A program made the position numbers and the translations under genes. From CAVHXA01 sp963639765 (GTDB taxonomy: Bacteria > Bacillota > Clostridia > Oscillospirales > Oscillospiraceae): a DNA stretch of 11,848 nucleotides. The DNA lies in NCBI GenBank assembly GCA_963639765.1, contig CAVHXA010000058.1, forward strand, positions 1-11,848. Direction: 5' to 3'. Position 1 is the first letter of the stretch; every line of letters starts with the position of its first letter. The notes under the pieces were generated by a model, which saw only the letters and a program-made list of their open reading frames with translations, was not told the DNA's origin and did not search any database. Shown here in pieces: positions 8,816 through 11,848 of the stretch.

Positions 8816-10132
8816 ATGGAAACAAAGGGATTCCCGAAGAATTTTCTCTGGGGTGCGGCGGCATCTTCCGCCCAAATCGAGGGCGGCTGGAACGAGGGCG
8901 GCAGAACACCCAGCATTTGGGATGCGGCAAAAGAAAAGCAGATAAAACACGGAGAAAACTGCCATACAGCCTGCGACCATTATCACCATTGGAAAGAGGA
9001 TGTGGCGCTGATGCGCGAAATGGGACTGAAATCCTACCGATTTTCCATCAGTTGGTCCCGCGTAATCCCGGAGGAAGGAAAGGTAAACCCGGAAGGGCTG
9101 AAATTCTATTCCGACCTGGTGGACGCACTGCTCGAAGCCGGCATAGAACCGCTGGTGACCGTTTTTCATTGGGATATGCCGCTTTGGGTCTGCAAAAAAG
9201 GCGGTTGGCTTTCGGAGTCAATCGTACCGTTATTCAGAGACTATGCAAAGGTAGTGGTTGAGGCACTGTCCGACCGTGTCAAATGGTGGATAACAATCAA
9301 CGAGCCCGGCTGCTTCATTATGAACGGCTATTTGCAGGGCGTACACGCTCCGTTCAAGCGAGATTATCTTGCGCTCTCCAAGCTGTCCCGAAACTGCATG
9401 CTGGCGCACGCGGAGGCGGTCAAAGTCCTTCGGCAGTATGCCAGGCAGCCGGTAAAGGTGGGCGCGGCGTTTTCAACGGGAGCGTATGTACCGCAAAACG
9501 AAACGCCGGAAGAAATCGAAAAAGCCCGCCGCCGGACCACAGAAACAGGCAACGGCTTGATGGGCAACCGCTGGTGGATGGATCCCATGCTGCTTGGCAA
9601 ACCGGTGCGTGCCTACGGAATTTATGCCAGCCGCAAAAAGGACATGGCGGCGATATATCAACCGCTTGACTTTATCGGGCTGAACATATATACATCCTAT
9701 AACTACGCCGACTGGGGTTCAAGTGAAAAAGCCGCGCCCGGCACACCCAGAAATTCGCTCGGTTGGGTCATTGACGAACGCTGTATGTACTGGAATGTGC
9801 GCTTTATCTATGAACGCTACAAGCTCCCCATTATGATCACCGAAAACGGTCTGGCGGGAAACGACATGATCGGTCTTGACGGCAAAGTTCACGATCCCAA
9901 ACGCACCGACTTTTTGAAGCGGTATTTGGGGCAGCTGAAACGGGCTGCGGTCGAAGGAATCCCGCTTCTCGGATACCAGCACTGGTCTGTCATGGATAAT
10001 TTTGAGTGGGCGGAGGGATACGATCCGCGGTTCGGGCTTATCTATGTTGACTTTTCCGACGGAAAGCGAATCATGAAAGATTCGGCTTTTGACTATAAGC
10101 ACATCATTGAAACAAACGGCGAAGAAATTTGA
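8816..10132 (+). CDS. GH1 beta-glucosidase
   Basis: This 438-residue retaining glycosidase has the full GH1 signature set. FLWGAAASSAQIEGGWNEGG near the N-terminus contains Gln20, the usual glycone contact. VTVFHWDMP is present; TINEPG contains Glu163, the acid/base. FIGLNIYTS precedes ITENGLAG, where Glu343 is the nucleophile. QHWSVMDNFEWAEGYDPRFG ends the barrel. The WAEGY form of the last motif, with Glu400, is that of non-phosphorylated beta-glucosidases rather than 6-phospho-beta-glucosidases. This fits a locus that imports by a GPH carrier instead of a PTS. The length is near the low end of the family (about 440-480). It sits one base after the GH43 stop, with GGAGG at 8805-8809. Beta-galactosidase or beta-fucosidase side activity is common in GH1 and cannot be excluded. 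It duplicates, at least formally, the activity class of the upstream GH3. Confidence 0.95.
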   Translation: METKGFPKNFLWGAAASSAQIEGGWNEGGRTPSIWDAAKEKQIKHGENCHTACDHYHHWKEDVALMREMGLKSYRFSISWSRVIPEEGKVNPEGLKFYSDLVDALLEAGIEPLVTVFHWDMPLWVCKKGGWLSESIVPLFRDYAKVVVEALSDRVKWWITINEPGCFIMNGYLQGVHAPFKRDYLALSKLSRNCMLAHAEAVKVLRQYARQPVKVGAAFSTGAYVPQNETPEEIEKARRRTTETGNGLMGNRWWMDPMLLGKPVRAYGIYASRKKDMAAIYQPLDFIGLNIYTSYNYADWGSSEKAAPGTPRNSLGWVIDERCMYWNVRFIYERYKLPIMITENGLAGNDMIGLDGKVHDPKRTDFLKRYLGQLKRAAVEGIPLLGYQHWSVMDNFEWAEGYDPRFGLIYVDFSDGKRIMKDSAFDYKHIIETNGEEI

Positions 10133-10137
10133 AGGAG
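10132..10137 (+). promoter_or_regulatory. Ribosome binding site that sets the GH39 start
   Basis: AAGGAG begins on the last base of the GH1 stop codon and ends five bases before the ATG at 10143. The frame is open from an ATG at 10089, but that start is inside the GH1 gene and lacks a comparable site. The protein from 10143 begins as GH39 enzymes usually do. Confidence 0.8.
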
Positions 10138-10142
10138 TAGCT

Positions 10143-11684
10143 ATGAAAATCATTATTGATCGAAATATAAAAACCATTCCCACCGATTTTTCCTGGCAGT
10201 TCGGCATCGGCAATGACCACGCCTGCCAGATGCTACGCACCGATGTCTGCGAACATGTCAAGCTGGTACACGATGAGTTGGGAATCCGCTACATTCGCTT
10301 TCACGGAATTTTTGATGACGATCTGCTGGTAATCCAGCGTCTGACCGACTATTTTAATTTTGCCGCCATGCCATGGGCGGGAAAGGTTCGGGAGCTGAGT
10401 TTCCGACAAATTGCCAACGTATTCGACAATGTATTGAAATGCGGCATGAAACCCTTTGTGGAGCTGTCCTTCATGCCATCTGCCATTGCGAAAGGAAAAA
10501 AAATCGGGCTCCGCTATAAAAATCACATTGATATGCCGAAGTATATGGAGCTCTGGTGCGATCTGATTGAAAAATTCATCCTCTTTCTGCTGGATCGATA
10601 CGGAAAAGAGGAGGTGGAAAGCTGGTATTTTGAAATATGGAACGAGCCGGATCTTCCGATTTTCTTTCACGGAAAGCAGCAGGACTATTTTGCATTGTAT
10701 GCGGCAACGGTGCAAACAGTAAAAAAAGCGGACCCGGCTCTGCGGGTAGGCGGCCCTTCCACCAGTGCCTGCCGATGGGTAGGTGAGTTCAAAACATATT
10801 GCGAAAAAAACAATCTTCCCTTTGACTTTTTGACAACCCATCATTATCCCGGCGACGGATTCGGCAATTCATTCGGAGCAAAGGATGCCTTGAAGATGAT
10901 GAAAATCACTCATGACAGCGCCAAAAACGGCGTGGATCTTGGTGATACTCTGACCGAATATTTCTTTAAGCCGGAAACATACAAAACATGGACAAAAGGA
11001 ATACTCCGACAGCTGGATGAAAAAGCCCGCGCGGAAGCCGGAGACACACCGCTGTTTATGACCGAATGGAACTCCATGGCCGTATACAGTGCTCCGGTTC
11101 ACGACGAAAAATACTCGGCAGCGTTTCTCGTGAAAAGTATAATGGATCTTAAAGGCATCATGGACGCCTACATGTTCTGGTGCTGTTCGGATGTATTCGA
11201 AGAGCTTTTTATTCTGGGCAAGCCTTTTCACGGAAGCTACGGCATTGTGAGCAACGACGGCATTCCCAAACCGAATTTCTGGGGCTTTAAGATACTGAGT
11301 CGGCTGTTTTCACAGCGTCTTGACCTTCCCGTAACAAACAATGATGTGGAATATGCCGTCTTTGTGGACGGAGACAAAACTCAAATTCTTCTGTACGCGC
11401 AGGACTTCGACTACGAAAAGCGCGATACAACCGAAATAGAGATTACGATAAACACGTCTGCCCAATCGGTAACAAAGCAGGTTATCGATGATTTACACTG
11501 CAACCCCAAAGCCGAGTGGATAAAGCTGGGAAAGCCGGATCTGCTCACACCCGCGCAGGTGACGATGATAAAAGAAAAAACCAAACTTGTCTCCGAGCCG
11601 CATCCGTTCGGCATGGAAAACGGCAATACAACGATTCGACTTTCCATGCAGACAAACGATGTTGTACTGCTGACGCTGGAATAA
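10143..11684 (+). CDS. GH39 beta-xylosidase-type enzyme
   Basis: This 513-residue protein is a clan GH-A retaining glycosidase. The barrel begins with LGIRYIRFHGIFDDD. The acid/base is Glu168 in the IWNEPD motif (165-170), and the nucleophile is Glu308 in MTEWNS. Between them lie VGGPSTSACRW and FDFLTTHHYPGDGFG, both characteristic of bacterial GH39. The C-terminal beta-sandwich includes YAVFVDGDKTQILLY and, near the end, the conserved stretch around DDLHCNPKAEWIKLGKPD. The acid/base-to-nucleophile spacing is 140 residues against 117 in Thermoanaerobacterium saccharolyticum XynB (Glu160/Glu277). This implies about 23 extra residues in the segment after HHYPGD. There is no signal peptide, so xylosides are cleaved inside the cell. 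GH39 also contains enzymes active on arabinosides and galactosides, so xylose specificity is likely but not proven. It is the last gene of the operon and lies 10 bases after GH1. Confidence 0.92.
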   Translation: MKIIIDRNIKTIPTDFSWQFGIGNDHACQMLRTDVCEHVKLVHDELGIRYIRFHGIFDDDLLVIQRLTDYFNFAAMPWAGKVRELSFRQIANVFDNVLKCGMKPFVELSFMPSAIAKGKKIGLRYKNHIDMPKYMELWCDLIEKFILFLLDRYGKEEVESWYFEIWNEPDLPIFFHGKQQDYFALYAATVQTVKKADPALRVGGPSTSACRWVGEFKTYCEKNNLPFDFLTTHHYPGDGFGNSFGAKDALKMMKITHDSAKNGVDLGDTLTEYFFKPETYKTWTKGILRQLDEKARAEAGDTPLFMTEWNSMAVYSAPVHDEKYSAAFLVKSIMDLKGIMDAYMFWCCSDVFEELFILGKPFHGSYGIVSNDGIPKPNFWGFKILSRLFSQRLDLPVTNNDVEYAVFVDGDKTQILLYAQDFDYEKRDTTEIEITINTSAQSVTKQVIDDLHCNPKAEWIKLGKPDLLTPAQVTMIKEKTKLVSEPHPFGMENGNTTIRLSMQTNDVVLLTLE

Positions 11685-11730
11685 AATCGGAGAATCTAAG
11701 CAAAAAAAGCGGTGCTCACAGAATGTGACA

Positions 11731-11765
11731 GCCACATAGGAATATAATTCAAAAACCAATGTGGC
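11731..11765. repeat. Short inverted repeat in the 3' untranslated tail
   Basis: GCCACAT (11731-11737) and ATGTGGC (11759-11765) are perfect 7-bp complements with a 21-base AT-rich interval. A smaller hairpin, TCACA-GAA-TGTGA (11716-11728), sits just upstream. They could form weak mRNA 3'-end structure or mark a protein-binding dyad, or be chance. The repeat itself is certain; any role is not. Confidence 0.4.
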
Positions 11766-11782
11766 AAGGCAAAAGCAAAAAT

Positions 11783-11828
11783 GAACAGACACTGTAGAAA
11801 GCGTTACTGCAATCTACAGTGTCTGTTC
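11783..11828. terminator. Putative Rho-independent, possibly bidirectional terminator hairpin
   Basis: The left arm at 11783-11798 and right arm at 11813-11828 are perfectly complementary over 16 bp (GAACAGACACTGTAGA with its reverse complement), enclosing a 14-base loop. It lies about 100 bases after the last stop codon of the operon. On the + strand it is followed only by CTTATCTT, a poor T tract. On the - strand it is followed by ATTTTTGCTTTTG, a much better one. It may end both this operon and a convergent gene to the right. Confidence 0.7.
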
Positions 11829-11848
11829 CTTATCTTACGATGTTATTA

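Noticed and set aside
10089..10142. An 18-residue N-terminal extension of the GH39 from an upstream ATG.
   Set aside because: It is inside the GH1 gene and not typical of GH39. AAGGAG supports the ATG at 10143.
11796..11809. Possible catabolite-responsive element (AAAGCGTTA core).
   Set aside because: It mismatches the TGWAANCGNTNWCA consensus at several fixed positions and sits at the hairpin loop downstream of the operon, not at a promoter.
11781..11848. A short cysteine-containing + strand open frame starting at ATG 11781 and running off the edge.
   Set aside because: It coincides with the perfect terminator-like hairpin, has no convincing ribosome site and no recognisable motif.
1..11848. 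Search for CRISPR arrays, tRNA/rRNA genes, insertion sequences or phage genes.
   Set aside because: No repeat-spacer pattern, transposase motif, tRNA-like fold or rRNA stretch was seen. Nearly the entire window is coding for the seven sugar-utilisation genes.

Overview
The window is an interior-to-3' piece of a carbohydrate-utilisation operon. Seven genes lie on the + strand and code without interruption from the left edge to position 11684. All products look cytoplasmic or membrane-embedded; none has an N-terminal signal peptide. There are no SusC/SusD-type genes, strong AAGGAG/GGAGG ribosome sites precede the genes, and GC content is roughly half. The gene families (domain-permuted GH3, GPH transporter with a charged tail, GH39, GH43, GH78) are typical of intracellular glycan loci in gut or rumen Clostridia (Bacillota, Lachnospiraceae/Oscillospiraceae-like). 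The taxonomic placement is inference; the window has no rRNA or marker gene.

Layout: (1) 1-791, the C-terminal part of a GH2 beta-galactosidase-type enzyme with a DUF4982 domain, truncated by the window edge. (2) 792-2492, a GPH/MelB-type sugar transporter. (3) 2506-5013, a GH78 alpha-L-rhamnosidase. (4) 5018-7360, a GH3 beta-glucosidase-type enzyme with its domains in permuted order. (5) 7357-8814, a GH43 enzyme. (6) 8816-10132, a GH1 beta-glucosidase. (7) 10143-11684, a GH39 beta-xylosidase-type enzyme. A 164-base non-coding tail follows, containing a perfect 16-bp hairpin that looks like a terminator. Gaps between genes run from a 4-base overlap to 13 bases, so all seven are probably co-transcribed from a promoter left of the window. 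No gene-free stretch longer than 300 bases occurs.

Working model (inference): the single transporter imports a short, mixed-sugar oligosaccharide or plant glycoside. Six cytoplasmic exo-acting hydrolases then remove rhamnose (GH78), beta-glucose (GH1, GH3), beta-galactose or a similar sugar (GH2), and arabinose/xylose (GH43, GH39). The combination suits a rhamnose-, glucose- and pentose-decorated substrate such as a saponin, a flavonoid glycoside or a pectin side-chain fragment better than a simple homopolymer. No regulator, sugar kinase/isomerase or extracellular depolymerase is visible here.

The points most worth a second look are a transporter whose MelB-type cation-binding aspartates appear to be missing, the permuted GH3, an enlarged segment before the GH39 nucleophile, and a terminal hairpin whose T-rich flank favours a convergent minus-strand gene just beyond the window.
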